A DNA stretch of 50,234 nucleotides from Streptomyces sp. OfavH-34-F (GCF_022347745.1 NZ_JAKRGC010000015.1:1-50234); one strand, 5' to 3'; positions 34,402 to 43,576 are shown, counted from the stretch's first letter. The notes: a model not told the origin generated them from the letters alone. Made by a program: numbers and translations.

Positions 34402-35462
34402 GGCCGTGCTCCCGTGCTCGGGACGGTGCGCGGCGAGCGCATGCCCGCCTGAAGTGCGCGGCGGAGGGTGGACTGCGCTTTGGCCTCGCCGGGATCGACC
34501 CCGGCCTGCGCGGCGGCCTCGGTCAGCGCCTGGTGGACGTCGGCGAGGTCCAGCAGCCCGGCGCCGACCAACTGGCCGAGGCGGAAACCCGAACGGTTGA
34601 GCTGGTCGTTGCGGCCAGCGCGCGCCGAGGCCACAGCGTCGACTTCACCGCGCAGCGCCGCAGCGGCGTACGCGGACCCGTCTTGTGGCTGGTGGCGGGC
34701 GCCGGGGCGGGGAAGGCGGATCCGAGCCGGCGGCGCATCGTCGGGGTCGGGGGCCCGCAGGCCGACACGCGTGAGTTCGAGCGCGAGCCAGCGCGGCAAC
34801 CGGGCCGGCTCGGTTGCCGGCCCGAACCGCTCGTAGCGGCCAGCCGCGGTAACGGTGCCGGGCGCGACGGCGGTGGACCAGCCGGCCCGCACGTCGACCT
34901 GCCAGCCCAGCCGGCTCGAGCCCTGCGTGAACCGCCCGCTGCTCCCGACCCGGTACCAAAGGTGCAGCCCGCCGGAGGGGGTGCGCACCGTCAACGTCGG
35001 CGGGGCGTGCAGCAGGCTCTCGGCTCGCCTCACCCGGCACAGCAACTCCAGCACGTCCACCCCGCTACGCACCGAACCAACTGCCGGGACGGCAGCCGGA
35101 TCAAGGCCGGGCAGCAGCAGTGCGGCGTCCGGCGGCGGGTGGTGGTGGTCGTCCAGGTCGACAACCACGAGGCCGGACGGGCCGGTAGCCACACCGACGG
35201 CGAAGTCGCGGCCGCCGCGCCACCAGGACCGGATCAGCTCCGGATCCCGTGTCGCCGCCCGCACTCCGTGGCAATACCGCCCCGCGGACAGACAGCCGCA
35301 GCCGTCGGCGCCTTCGGGGAAGCCGCAGGCGGCCCGCTCCCCCGCCGCCGGCGGTCGGCACCGATGACAATTCCCAGGCGGGCGCTTGGAGTTGGGCAGC
35401 AGCGGATGCACCCACCACCCCCGGACCGCGCACCGCAAGGCCAGCTGACGACCAGCGTTCAT
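34398..35462 (-). CDS. Bifunctional primase/polymerase (Prim-Pol) domain protein
   Basis: The 354-residue protein has a Prim-Pol N-terminal domain: a GWWVHPLLPNSKRPP opening and Cys-rich CHRC and CGC...YC segments that may bind zinc. SWWRGGRDFAVGVATGPSGL, then VVVDLDDH, supplies the metal-binding D-x-D. TPSGGLHLWYR contains the conserved His strand. Prim-Pols prime and extend DNA on plasmids. The C-terminal helical part (GRNDQLNRSGFRLGQLVGAG) is typical. The ATG at 35462 is within the stop of the upstream gene (ATGA) and the next gene starts within its own stop. Confidence 0.85.
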   Translation of the reverse strand: MNAGRQLALRCAVRGWWVHPLLPNSKRPPGNCHRCRPPAAGERAACGFPEGADGCGCLSAGRYCHGVRAATRDPELIRSWWRGGRDFAVGVATGPSGLVVVDLDDHHHPPPDAALLLPGLDPAAVPAVGSVRSGVDVLELLCRVRRAESLLHAPPTLTVRTPSGGLHLWYRVGSSGRFTQGSSRLGWQVDVRAGWSTAVAPGTVTAAGRYERFGPATEPARLPRWLALELTRVGLRAPDPDDAPPARIRLPRPGARHQPQDGSAYAAAALRGEVDAVASARAGRNDQLNRSGFRLGQLVGAGLLDLADVHQALTEAAAQAGVDPGEAKAQSTLRRALQAGMRSPRTVPSTGARP

Positions 35463-38104
35463 GCCGCACTCACCGCCCCGGAACCCTCGGCCACCCGCGC
35501 CGACGGCACAGGGGCCTCGCCCTCCAGCGGCAGGTCCGCACACCGCGCCATCCGTTCCCGCCAGCCACCAGACCGTTCCCGGACCGGCCCCTGGACCGCG
35601 GCTCGGACCTCGCCGAGCCGATGCGCCAGCAGGGCCTCGGCGCACCGCCGGGCAGCCTCGCCGGCCGCAGCACGCACCTCGGGCTCCTCGCGCCGCCGCA
35701 TCCGCTCGATCAATGCCACCCGTTCGCTCTCGACCCGGGCCTGCGGGCCGTCGAGCAGAACCTGAAGCGCTCGCGCCCGCTCCCGGCCGCAGATCTGCTC
35801 GGCCAGCTCCCTGACCTGCCAGGCCACCACCGCCTCCGGCAGTCCCTCACCGCGCAGTCGCCGTCCCGTCTGCCCGGCTTCGGCCTCCAGAAGTGCGAGG
35901 CATCCGGCCAGCCGGGCTGCTGCACCCGGAGCATCCACCGGGCCGACGGCCACGGTCGCGAACTGCGCGGCCTGCTCCAGGGACTGCCGCGCCGCGCGCC
36001 GCTGCGAGCACGTCAGGCACAGCCCACCGGCCTCCGGCACCCCGCATCCCGTACAGGCCCGAGCAGCCAACTCCGCTTCGGCCGCCGCGCGTTCCTCGCG
36101 ACGACGGGCCCACGCCTCCTCGCGCCGGGCGCGTTCCCCGGCGGCCTGCTCCCACCGTACAGCGGCCGCGGCAGCCTGCCGGGCAACCTCCCGACCGAGC
36201 CGCGCTTCCACCTCCGCACGGAACGCCTCCGGCTCCAGACGCGGCAGCTCCTCGGTGACAGCCCGGGCGACCTGATGCCGCAGGGCCCGCCGGTCCTCGA
36301 TCAGCAGCTCGCAGGACGGGCACACCAACCCCGTCTCCATCCGAACCCGGTCATCGCACCCCGTGGCGTAGCACTCCGCCCGCTGCGGCAACCCCCGTCC
36401 CAGCAGCCACCCGACCGGATCACGGACCGGTTGTCCGCACTGCGCAGCCAACCGCCGCTCCAACCGCTCCGCCAGCACCACCGGCGCCTGCTCCAGGCCC
36501 ACGATCCCGCCCAGCCGCACTAGCTCAGCCCGCACCGCCGCCCGGACCCGGTGCCGTCCACCCGCATGCCCGATCCGCGCCCACTCCGACCACACCGGAC
36601 TCAGCACCCGCTCCAGCCCACGCGGCAACGACCACCGCAGCGGCACTGTCGCACCCGCCACCGAAGCTTGTCTGCGCTGCCGACTGACGTCGAGATCCTG
36701 CTGAAGTTCCCCGCGAAGCGGGCCACCGGAACCACCCGACTCGCCCACCAGATCCATCGGAGCCGAACCGGACCGGTCCTCACGCTCGTACGCGCGTCCC
36801 GGCAACGGCGAGCACCCCGATACGGCTTCGCCGGAAAAGCGAGACGAAGCAGAAACAAACCCAGCCTGAGTAACCACCGACGCGTGGTCAGCGTGGAGCG
36901 CTGCACCATCAGCCCGACCGTCGACGACCTCCTCAGCCCCCCGTTCGCCCAGGTCAGAAGCACAATCCGGTGCAGCTACCGAAACCTCGGCAGCCTCCTG
37001 AACCCTGAATGCACCATCAACATCGAGCAGACCACCCTCCAGAACCAGAAAGAAGGCCGGCTGCTCCCACCCCTCCCCCGGGTTCGCCGGATCCTCGGCA
37101 TCCACCCCAGACGCGCAGTGCACGCACACCATGCCCTGACCAACCGAGCCGTCATCGCCAGGTTCGACGTCCTCCTGCATCTCCTCCCGGACGACTCGCA
37201 AGCCTTCCGCGAAGCGGCCGTGCGCGGCGGCCACCGCAGGCACCACCACCTTCACCCGCGCGCCAGCCACGCCCCGGCCCGACACCTCGAGCAGCCCTTG
37301 GCCGACCAACCCGTCCACAACCCGGGCTGCCTCCTCCATCGAGCACCCGACCAGCTGCGCGACCGTCGCGTCCGCACGATCGAACCCAGCCTTCACGCCG
37401 CCGCCGACCAGCCGCACGCTGCCATCCGGCCGTGCCGCCAGCACCAACCGCAGTAGTCCCAGCCGCTCGGCCGCCGCCCCCCGGCCCCGACGCGCCGCCA
37501 GCAGACCAGGGGGCGTCTCCGGCTTACCCACCGGAGCCCACCCCGGACCGAACAGGGCCTCGCACACCGACAGCAGAACCGCAAGATCCCGCTTCTCCAG
37601 CGCCAACGGGTCGGCGTGCCGTGCCCGAGCAGCCGTCAACGGCAGCAACTCCCAGGACAACCCCGCTACACGGCGCACACCCTCCACCGATTTCGTCACC
37701 ACCTCGGTCGCCACCGCGCCGCTCTCGCGCAGGCCGGGAAGGACGTGGTGGTGGACCCAGGACTTGGACACGCCAAGCCATCGAGCCAACTCAACAGCGG
37801 GGAGCTCGAGTCGTGACTTCTGTGCCGGCGACTTGGCCAGCAGGACTACCGCAGCCAGCGCATCCGAAGCCGACCGCGTCCGCAGGGACCGGTCGGACAA
37901 CAGGGCGTCGAGCGCCGCGGAGAGACGCTCCCGCGTCCGCCGAAGCAACAGCAACGGGTCGACTGCTGGACGGTCGATAGATGGAGACGCCGATGTGTCG
38001 GACTGCCGACGGGAGGCACCTTCTCGCCAGAGCCAGACTGAGGGGCGTTTGTTGGTGTTTTGGGCGTAGTTCGAAGAAGACTTGGGAGAGTCTATTTTTG
38101 ACAA
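35459..38104 (-). CDS. Putative replication initiator-like protein with HTH and two zinc ribbons
   Basis: The 881-residue protein starts (TTG at 38104) with a polar tail, then HTH-like segments: LPAVELARWLGVSKSWVHHH (about 124-143) and VAQLVGCSMEEAARVVDGLV (about 246-265). The middle is acidic. The C-terminal half has two four-Cys ribbons (CYATGCDD...CPSC and CTGCG...CLTC) and long coiled-coil helices rich in Arg/Glu/Ala. As first gene of an operon with Prim-Pol and an ATPase, a role in origin recognition is inferred. The TTG start has no ribosome site and is uncertain; a later GTG near 38037 is possible. Confidence 0.65.
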   Translation of the reverse strand: MSKIDSPKSSSNYAQNTNKRPSVWLWREGASRRQSDTSASPSIDRPAVDPLLLLRRTRERLSAALDALLSDRSLRTRSASDALAAVVLLAKSPAQKSRLELPAVELARWLGVSKSWVHHHVLPGLRESGAVATEVVTKSVEGVRRVAGLSWELLPLTAARARHADPLALEKRDLAVLLSVCEALFGPGWAPVGKPETPPGLLAARRGRGAAAERLGLLRLVLAARPDGSVRLVGGGVKAGFDRADATVAQLVGCSMEEAARVVDGLVGQGLLEVSGRGVAGARVKVVVPAVAAAHGRFAEGLRVVREEMQEDVEPGDDGSVGQGMVCVHCASGVDAEDPANPGEGWEQPAFFLVLEGGLLDVDGAFRVQEAAEVSVAAPDCASDLGERGAEEVVDGRADGAALHADHASVVTQAGFVSASSRFSGEAVSGCSPLPGRAYEREDRSGSAPMDLVGESGGSGGPLRGELQQDLDVSRQRRQASVAGATVPLRWSLPRGLERVLSPVWSEWARIGHAGGRHRVRAAVRAELVRLGGIVGLEQAPVVLAERLERRLAAQCGQPVRDPVGWLLGRGLPQRAECYATGCDDRVRMETGLVCPSCELLIEDRRALRHQVARAVTEELPRLEPEAFRAEVEARLGREVARQAAAAAVRWEQAAGERARREEAWARRREERAAAEAELAARACTGCGVPEAGGLCLTCSQRRAARQSLEQAAQFATVAVGPVDAPGAAARLAGCLALLEAEAGQTGRRLRGEGLPEAVVAWQVRELAEQICGRERARALQVLLDGPQARVESERVALIERMRRREEPEVRAAAGEAARRCAEALLAHRLGEVRAAVQGPVRERSGGWRERMARCADLPLEGEAPVPSARVAEGSGAVSAA

Positions 38105-38701
38105 TACGAAGCTAGCCCTGCGGCTGGCAGGTATGATCTGCTCCTGTCGAGGGGTATGAGGGCAACATGCATCGCCGTCCGGCTAGCTTGGGGAAGCACA
38201 GAGGCCAGACGCGACATGTTCAGATGTAGCGGGCTTTACCTCCCTCCGTTGGGGTTGGGGGGCGCAGAACACCAGGTTCTGCGCCCCCCCAACCCTGTAT
38301 GAGCGCACGATCAGCGCTGCCAAGTGGTCGTAACCTGCGAGGCCCGTGGAGTGGGCACGCGGCGAGGTACGACACAGCCTCTCGGCCACTAGGTGGTGTG
38401 GCCAGGGCACAGGCGCTTGGCATAGGAAGGGGAGCCGGCCGGGCGACGGCTCAGCAGCCCGATGGTGAGTTGCGCGCATAGTGGCCGAGCGCGGGAGCAG
38501 GTCGTGCGGACGCTTCTGCAAGGCAGGGCACGTACAGCCCCCTGCAAGCGCCGTCAACCTGGGGCAAGACGGCATGAGGTACCAGTTTCACAAGCGTGGC
38601 GATGGAGACACGTGTAGCCGAGGCTCCGATGGGTGGAGACGACTCGGCTGGGGGCTGGTAACCTCGAGGATGGCGAGAGGGGCTACCTAGCCTTGTCAGT
38701 C
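38105..38701. other. Gene-free interval upstream of the replication operon
   Basis: About 600 bp without a credible gene, between the start of the putative initiator gene and a leftward HTH gene. It contains the long hairpin at 38253 and the operon promoter. It is a natural place for a replication origin, but no iterons or DnaA boxes were identified by eye. Confidence 0.5.
38253..38294. terminator. 18-bp stem hairpin
   Basis: GGTTGGGGGGCGCAGAAC (38253-38270) pairs with 38276-38294, with one bulged C, across a 5-nt loop. It is very stable and lies between leftward genes, so it may shield the replication operon from upstream transcription. A structural role at an origin is the alternative. Confidence 0.6.
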
Positions 38702-38739
38702 CGGCACCCACTCTGTTTGCGGCAGGTATGTGGGTGCCG
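38702..38739 (-). terminator. Hairpin after the MerR-like gene
   Basis: CGGCACCCAC (38702-38711) pairs with GTGGGTGCCG (38730-38739) around an 18-nt loop. It begins 8 bp downstream of the leftward gene's stop and is a probable terminator. Confidence 0.55.
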
Positions 38740-38746
38740 TTCTCTT

Positions 38747-39220
38747 TTATGCGGCTGCCTTGGCGGCTCCTTCTTCGAGCTCGTCAGCAAGACGCTGCTG
38801 AAGTTCCTCGTGCCAGGTACCGATGGGCAGGACGTGGTACGGCAGCTTGTTCGCGAGAGCTTCCTCACTGAGCTGCAGCAGTTGGTAGTCCTGGTGCGCC
38901 AGAGCGACTGACTCGGGGAAGGCGACAAGGCGTGTTCGCGGGTGGATCTTGTCCTCCGAGTCCGGCTCGGAAGCGGCGACCAGTAGCTCCATGACTATCC
39001 GCACGGCATCCCAGTCGCGCTGGAACGCTGTCGTGGTGCGTTCGCCTTGTTGGGATTCCCGGTTCGTAGACCTGGTAGCGCCGAGCGCTGCGGCCACCTG
39101 AGCGAGCACAACGTCGTGTGGGCGCAGTTGATTGGCGTCCGGTAGCAGACCGATCCGTGCCAGGTTCTTGAGTGTTCCTGCACCTACTCCGGACCATTCG
39201 GACACGGTGCGCTGCGACAT
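38747..39220 (-). CDS. MerR-like small HTH protein
   Basis: The 157-residue protein begins SQRTVSEWSGVGAGTLKNLA, then RIGLLPDANQLRPHDVVLAQ. This is a MerR/Xis-type winged HTH ('L.R.GLL....R.Y...DV'). A helical C-terminal domain (RDWDAVRIVMELLVAASEPD, SVALAHQDYQLLQLSEEALA) follows. The ATG at 39220 is chosen because the longer frame to 39394 lacks homology. Lying between the replication and partition operons, it may regulate plasmid functions. Confidence 0.65.
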   Translation of the reverse strand: MSQRTVSEWSGVGAGTLKNLARIGLLPDANQLRPHDVVLAQVAAALGATRSTNRESQQGERTTTAFQRDWDAVRIVMELLVAASEPDSEDKIHPRTRLVAFPESVALAHQDYQLLQLSEEALANKLPYHVLPIGTWHEELQQRLADELEEGAAKAAA

Positions 39221-39637
39221 CGTTCCGTTTCTGCGTACGGATGAACGACGTGGCGGCACTTGGATCTCCCTCCGCTGGCGACTGGTAGGTGAGCGCGAGC
39301 CTATCGCGCCGTGTTGCGAATCATACGACCCTCGCGCATATCTGATGCAAGGCGGGGTTTTCAGCGTGTCGCCGGCCTGGCCAATTACGGCCATCAGTAC
39401 TCGCTGGGATCCCTCAGATTGGCAAAAAGATGCAGGTGGGAGGGCACTTGGCGCCCAGGTGCATGTCGTGCTGAGCGTGCGGACCGGTCGAGAGTGGGGA
39501 GTTCCGCACGTTCAGAGGTGCGCGAGGGTCGCGCAGTTTCGGGGCTGACGTGCCTTCGGTCGATAGTGAACCACGGGGATGAGCAGGATTGTGAAGACCG
39601 ACCCCTGGGCGCAGAGGGGTGCCCATCGGGGGTCCGC

Positions 39638-39694
39638 GTGTCCCCGTGTCCCATGCTGTGTCCCGGCATGTGTCCTAGCTTGCCCTTATGTGAA
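39638..39694 (-). repeat. Candidate partition site, copy B
   Basis: Four GTGTCC(C) motifs start at 39638, 39646, 39658 and 39670 (spacings 8, 12, 12). TAGCT follows the last motif directly, and ATGTGAA starts 18 bp after it. The same 57-bp layout occurs at 42344-42400, with about 47 of 57 bases identical. The copies bracket parAB, suggesting binding sites for the ParB-like protein. Confidence 0.75.
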
Positions 39695-39707
39695 TTCTGC
39701 TCACGAA

Positions 39708-39740
39708 GAAGGGCGAGCCACTGGATGCGGCTCGCCCTTC
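39708..39740 (-). terminator. 12-bp perfect stem terminator of the parAB operon
   Basis: GAAGGGCGAGCC (39708-39719) pairs with GGCTCGCCCTTC (39729-39740) across 9 nt, 36 bp downstream of the parB-like stop and before the candidate partition site. Confidence 0.7.
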
Positions 39741-39776
39741 GAGGGTGCATGGGGCCACGACAACCTTGAGCCCGGG

Positions 39777-40982
39777 TCAGTCCGCTGCTGGGGCCTCAGC
39801 TCTCAACTGCTCAAGGAACGACTGGACGATCACATTGACCATGTGCCCGTGTAGGCCAGTGGTGTTCGCCAGAAGTAGCTCGTCCATCATGTCGTTCAGC
39901 CAGACATCGTTCTCGCGGCTGATGCTGTAGTGGTTGGGGGATGCTGAACCGCTTTCCTCCCCCAGGTGCCTGTCCCGGAACTCGTCGGCAGCCTTGATGA
40001 GATCGGCGACCGAGATGTCTCGTGCCAGGGTGATTGCAGCGTCCAGGTACTGACTTGGCTTCAGGTTCCTGAGTCCGAGCATGCGCTTGTCGCTGACCAT
40101 CTGGCGGTTAACTGCGACTGCGACCTCGGTGTGAAGCCGGATGTTGCGCTTCGCAGGCTTAGTGCCGGTTCGTGTTGCCTGCGCTTGGCGATAGCTTCTC
40201 GCGAGCTCGATGTATGCGACCGGCAACCCCTGCACCTTCTCGGCGAGCTGCGGGGGAAGCGCGTTGAGCATCCGCTTCTCGGAGAAGCCGCTCGTAGCGG
40301 GGAAGTCGGGCCCTGAAGTGCTCCTGAGGGTGACCGCGCCCCGGGGCGGCGGTGAGTCCTGTCCTTCGAGCACCTCATGCCCGGAGAGGGGCAAGCGGGT
40401 GTCGGTGAGGCGTTGAGCGGAGAGACGTCGCGGCGGACCCTCAACTGGATTCTGTGCAGGGATCGGCGTCGCGTCCGAGGTGGCGTCCGGCCTCTCGGAC
40501 GGGGTGCTCTCCGTCGCCATCAGTCCATCGATCGAGGGTGTCCCCGCGGACTCGCGTTCGGTTGGCGTGCTCGACGAATCCGCAGTTTCTTCACGAGCAT
40601 TCCCAGGGTGCTGGGGTGTGTCGGTAGGTGTCAGGTGGGTCGGCGTACCGCCGGCGGCCGGGGAAGCCTGCACAGGCTCCCCCGGAGTGTTGTCTACCGA
40701 CGACTCGTGAGCGTTCGTGAGCGTTTTCGCGGAAGACTTGCTGTCAGTTGCGGGCCCGGTGGTGTCGGGGGTGACTACAGGTGCCAGGTTGGTCGGCGTA
40801 CCGCTGGCGGCCGGGGAAGCCTGCACAGGTTCGGCTGGCGCGGGTGAGGGCGTCGGCTCGCCGTTGATCTTGGAAAGTGCACCGGAAGCTGACAGTTGGT
40901 TCAGCTTCCCGAAAGCGGCACTGGCTTTCTGCGGCTTTCGCCGTCGAGGTGGAGTCTGACTTCCCCCCTTAGCTTCAGCCAT
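39777..40982 (-). CDS. ParB-like partner of ParA (centromere-binding candidate)
   Basis: The 401-residue protein has a long disordered N-terminal half rich in Pro/Ser/Thr, with an internal repeat (EPVQASPAASGTPTNL and EPVQASPAAGGTPTHL). The folded C-terminal half has RNIRLHTEVAVAVNRQMVSD, KRMLGLRNLKPSQYLDAAIT and a final helix pair. This half resembles small DNA-binding plasmid partition proteins more than canonical ParB; no ParB N-terminal CTP-binding box is seen. The ATG at 40982 overlaps the parA stop (TGATG) and follows GGAGG; a GTG three bases earlier is possible. Confidence 0.65.
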   Translation of the reverse strand: MAEAKGGSQTPPRRRKPQKASAAFGKLNQLSASGALSKINGEPTPSPAPAEPVQASPAASGTPTNLAPVVTPDTTGPATDSKSSAKTLTNAHESSVDNTPGEPVQASPAAGGTPTHLTPTDTPQHPGNAREETADSSSTPTERESAGTPSIDGLMATESTPSERPDATSDATPIPAQNPVEGPPRRLSAQRLTDTRLPLSGHEVLEGQDSPPPRGAVTLRSTSGPDFPATSGFSEKRMLNALPPQLAEKVQGLPVAYIELARSYRQAQATRTGTKPAKRNIRLHTEVAVAVNRQMVSDKRMLGLRNLKPSQYLDAAITLARDISVADLIKAADEFRDRHLGEESGSASPNHYSISRENDVWLNDMMDELLLANTTGLHGHMVNVIVQSFLEQLRAEAPAAD

Positions 40983-41896
40983 CACTGCGCCTCCGCCTCG
41001 TTCGCAAGCCAGGCAGCTTCACGCTCGGCGATGACTGAGGCCGGGACTCCGAGGGCTTCGGCGAGTACCGATCCGAAGTGCATGAAATCATCCGGGATGG
41101 AACCCCAGGTGTCGGCGATTCCTTCAAGTAGAGGAACGGTGCTGTCCAGAAGCGCCACGCTTGGGAGGCCGTCCGGGTGGTCGGCGCTCTCGCCGTCGAT
41201 CAAGCCCTGGATGTAGTCGCGGGCGTTGCTGAAGCTGCTGCGCTTGGGGAAGGACTTGGCGAGCATGACGAAGAGGTCGACGTGCTCGCCCATCTCCTTG
41301 AGGAGATCGAACGTAGTCGTCAACTGCACGACGTCGCCGACGTGCTGTTGGGTTGGAACGATCCCTCGCTTGGTCAACATCCAGGCAGTCTTCAGGACAC
41401 CCTTGTCCGTGGGGCCAACGTCGATCACCAGGTGCTTGAAGCCTCGTGCCATGAGGTCCTTGACCTGCTTGGCCATGGCGGATCCTGTGTAGCCGACAAC
41501 AGTTACGAGCGATGGCCAATCTTCTTCGGCCGCAGCCTGCCATTTGAGGCAGGTCTTGTTGGTGTCGTCGGCATCCACGAGGAGAACGGGTTCACCAGTG
41601 AGCGCCAGAATCAACGCGACGTAGACGGAGAGTGTTGTCTTCATCACGCCGCCCTTGGCGTTGCCCATGGTGATCTTCACGCCGTCAGGAGTGTTGAGGG
41701 CAGCGAGGACAGCCGTCCGCAAGGGCTCCGGGAGGCTGTAAATCAGTTCTCGGACTTCAGTGCTTACGTGAGAGGGCACTGTCAGAACGGGCGGCGTGAT
41801 GTTCCCGGACAGGAACGTCGCGGGAACTGAACTGGCTTCGCTGGCAGGAGAGGGCACCAGGCCCTGTGCCGGCTCTGTGGCGAGTTGCTCAGGCAT
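40982..41896 (-). CDS. parA: ParA-family partition ATPase
   Basis: The 304-residue protein has the deviant Walker A KGGVMKTT (about 81-88), then VLLVDADDTNKTCLKWQ and LVIDVGPTD (Walker B). Typical KGG motifs are followed by x-G-K-T/S; here Met sits at the usual Gly, an atypical P-loop. ParA ATPases move plasmids along the nucleoid. An N-terminal extension of about 55 residues is Pro/Ser-rich. The ATG at 41896 is preferred to the TTG at 41950, though neither has a strong ribosome site; the message may be leaderless. It is coupled to the ParB-like gene. Confidence 0.88.
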   Translation of the reverse strand: MPEQLATEPAQGLVPSPASEASSVPATFLSGNITPPVLTVPSHVSTEVRELIYSLPEPLRTAVLAALNTPDGVKITMGNAKGGVMKTTLSVYVALILALTGEPVLLVDADDTNKTCLKWQAAAEEDWPSLVTVVGYTGSAMAKQVKDLMARGFKHLVIDVGPTDKGVLKTAWMLTKRGIVPTQQHVGDVVQLTTTFDLLKEMGEHVDLFVMLAKSFPKRSSFSNARDYIQGLIDGESADHPDGLPSVALLDSTVPLLEGIADTWGSIPDDFMHFGSVLAEALGVPASVIAEREAAWLANEAEAQ

Positions 41897-42343
41897 GAGA
41901 GTGGAGTACCTGCTTACTACTTGGCGAGTTGCTACGTGGCGGTCAGGCAAGCCAGTCAGCTGACGCGTTGGTGACCCTCAAATTGCGGTGAGCGCCGTAC
42001 TGGTAGGGCTTCCCGATGGGGCAACGTGAAGCTTTGCATGCCTTCCATTGCCTGATCGCTAACCCCTGACGGCTGGTCGCTGCGGCGCCGAACTTGCTGA
42101 GTTGCTGACCGGTTGCCATCCAATCCACTGGATGGCGGGCTCACGCTAGCAGAGTTGGGGCTTCTTGCGGGTGTGTACGCGCTGAGGGATGCGTGCAAGG
42201 AAGATGGGTGTTCTGGCTGAACGTGCAGACCGTCATCCGCGCTCGGGGGTGCTTGCGTGCACCGCTGGAGCCTCTGTAGGTATCCGCAGAAGCTTCCCGC
42301 GTAGCTAGAAATCTGGAAGGTCTACGGAGCGATGGAGCTGGTC
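41897..42343. other. Gene-free interval upstream of parA
   Basis: About 450 bp with the parA promoter. Short open frames on the minus strand (for example 41943-42128) have no homology or ribosome site. No further copies of the GTGTCCC motif were found here. Confidence 0.5.
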
Positions 42344-42400
42344 GTGTCCCTGTGTCCCATCCTGTGTCCCGCCCTGTGTCCTAGCTAGTGAACATGTGAA
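42344..42400 (-). repeat. Candidate partition site, copy A
   Basis: GTGTCC(C) motifs start at 42344, 42352, 42364 and 42376 (spacings 8, 12, 12), followed by TAGCT and by ATGTGAA 18 bp after the last motif start. This layout is identical to 39638-39694. It lies about 450 bp upstream of parA. Confidence 0.75.
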
Positions 42401-42536
42401 AGTGCAGGTCAGAGCCTGTTTTGAAGGTTTCTTTGCAATGCAGGCAAGTTGCTTCTGCGTGTCGCTGGGGTCTGATTCGCACTCCAGCTGACCCTCGGAA
42501 CCGCTCGAAATTCCACATTGAATGCATATCAACCAT
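42381..42536 (-). CDS. Small zinc-finger-like protein
   Basis: The 51-residue product ends in CLHCKETFKTGSDLHFH followed by MFTS. This fits the first part of a C2H2 finger (C-x2-C-x3-F-x5-L-x2-H), but the last His is not at the usual distance. No clear ribosome site is seen and several ATGs are possible. The coding end overlaps partition site A. The DNA here is notably lower in GC than the neighbours. Confidence 0.4.
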   Translation of the reverse strand: MVDMHSMWNFERFRGSAGVRIRPQRHAEATCLHCKETFKTGSDLHFHMFTS

Positions 42537-42850
42537 TCGAGCAAAAAGGTAAATTCGGCCCGTGCGTACGCTGCACTTCGGTCGTTGAGGGACGCTTCGG
42601 CGGTAGCAGCGCGAGGCCCCGAACGCTGTCCGCTCCGGTAGCGGATGCTTGAACGGCGTGCGCATCGGGCGGCGTCACCAGGGTCACGAACGGGTGAACC
42701 GGCAGAGCGTCCGCAGCGCATCTCACCGGCTTTCACCTGCCGGGCGAGGCGTACCTGCATCTCCCTCGACACCGCTGTGCCGCTCGAGGCGCCGCGTGGC
42801 GCTCTCGACCCAACTCGTGGGTCACGTTGAGGGGTGGTCCGATGCTTGGG

Positions 42851-43576
42851 TTAGGTGCTCGCGGCGCAGAGAACGAGCGCCCCGATGATCATGTGCGGCC
42901 CGAAGGCTAGGTGGCTTCGCGCGGACACCCGTCTGATCAGGAGTAGGAGGAAGCCGACGGCCGACGCCAGGAGGAACCCAGCGAATACTCCCCGGACGGC
43001 AACGGTCCAGCTCGACCAGCCGAGAAGCGCGCCGATGGCCGGTGCGAGTTTGACGTCACCCATTCCCATGCCGGTCACGACGAGGACGAGGTAGGCAGCC
43101 GTCACCACTCCCGCCGCGGCGAGGGCGCGCAAGAAGCTGCCCGGTTCTCCGGCGAGCGCTGCTCCTGCCAGCAGCAGGATCGTGCCGATGGAGGCGGGGA
43201 GGGTGAGGACGTCGGGAAGGCGGTGGACCTTGAGGTCGATGATGCTCAGGGCTGCGCCGCAGGCGGCCAGCCAGTACTGCGCGGCGCCGATCCAGCCGCC
43301 GGCTCCGGTAGCGGCGAGTGCTGCGAAGGCCGCTGCGGTAAGGGCCTCCGGGAGCCCGGCGGGCGGTCCGGTCTTCGCTCCGCAGGCGGGGCAGCGTCCC
43401 GTCACTGCCTGAAGGCGGCCGCGGAGTCCGGGGGCCGGGTAGTGCGTGGAGCAGGAGGTGCACGCGGTTCGGGCGGGTTCACCGCGGGGGACGGCGCGGG
43501 CGAAGATCAACGGTCGGGCGGCGGCTCCGGCGGCGAGGCCAGCGAGGAGCGCGACGACGATGGTGACCACGGGCAT
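42851..43576 (-). CDS. Prepilin peptidase (A24 family)
   Basis: The 241-residue polytopic membrane protein has both active-site aspartates: D114 in IIDLKVHRLPD and D174 in GMGMGDVKLAP (the GxGD motif). Between helices 1 and 2 a cytoplasmic loop carries CTSC and CPAC (39, 42, 62, 65), the tetracysteine zinc site of full-length enzymes. These enzymes cleave and can N-methylate type IV prepilins. The ATG at 43576 follows GGGGAG. No pilin, secretion ATPase or Tad gene is present, so it is an orphan here. Confidence 0.88.
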   Translation of the reverse strand: MPVVTIVVALLAGLAAGAAARPLIFARAVPRGEPARTACTSCSTHYPAPGLRGRLQAVTGRCPACGAKTGPPAGLPEALTAAAFAALAATGAGGWIGAAQYWLAACGAALSIIDLKVHRLPDVLTLPASIGTILLLAGAALAGEPGSFLRALAAAGVVTAAYLVLVVTGMGMGDVKLAPAIGALLGWSSWTVAVRGVFAGFLLASAVGFLLLLIRRVSARSHLAFGPHMIIGALVLCAAST

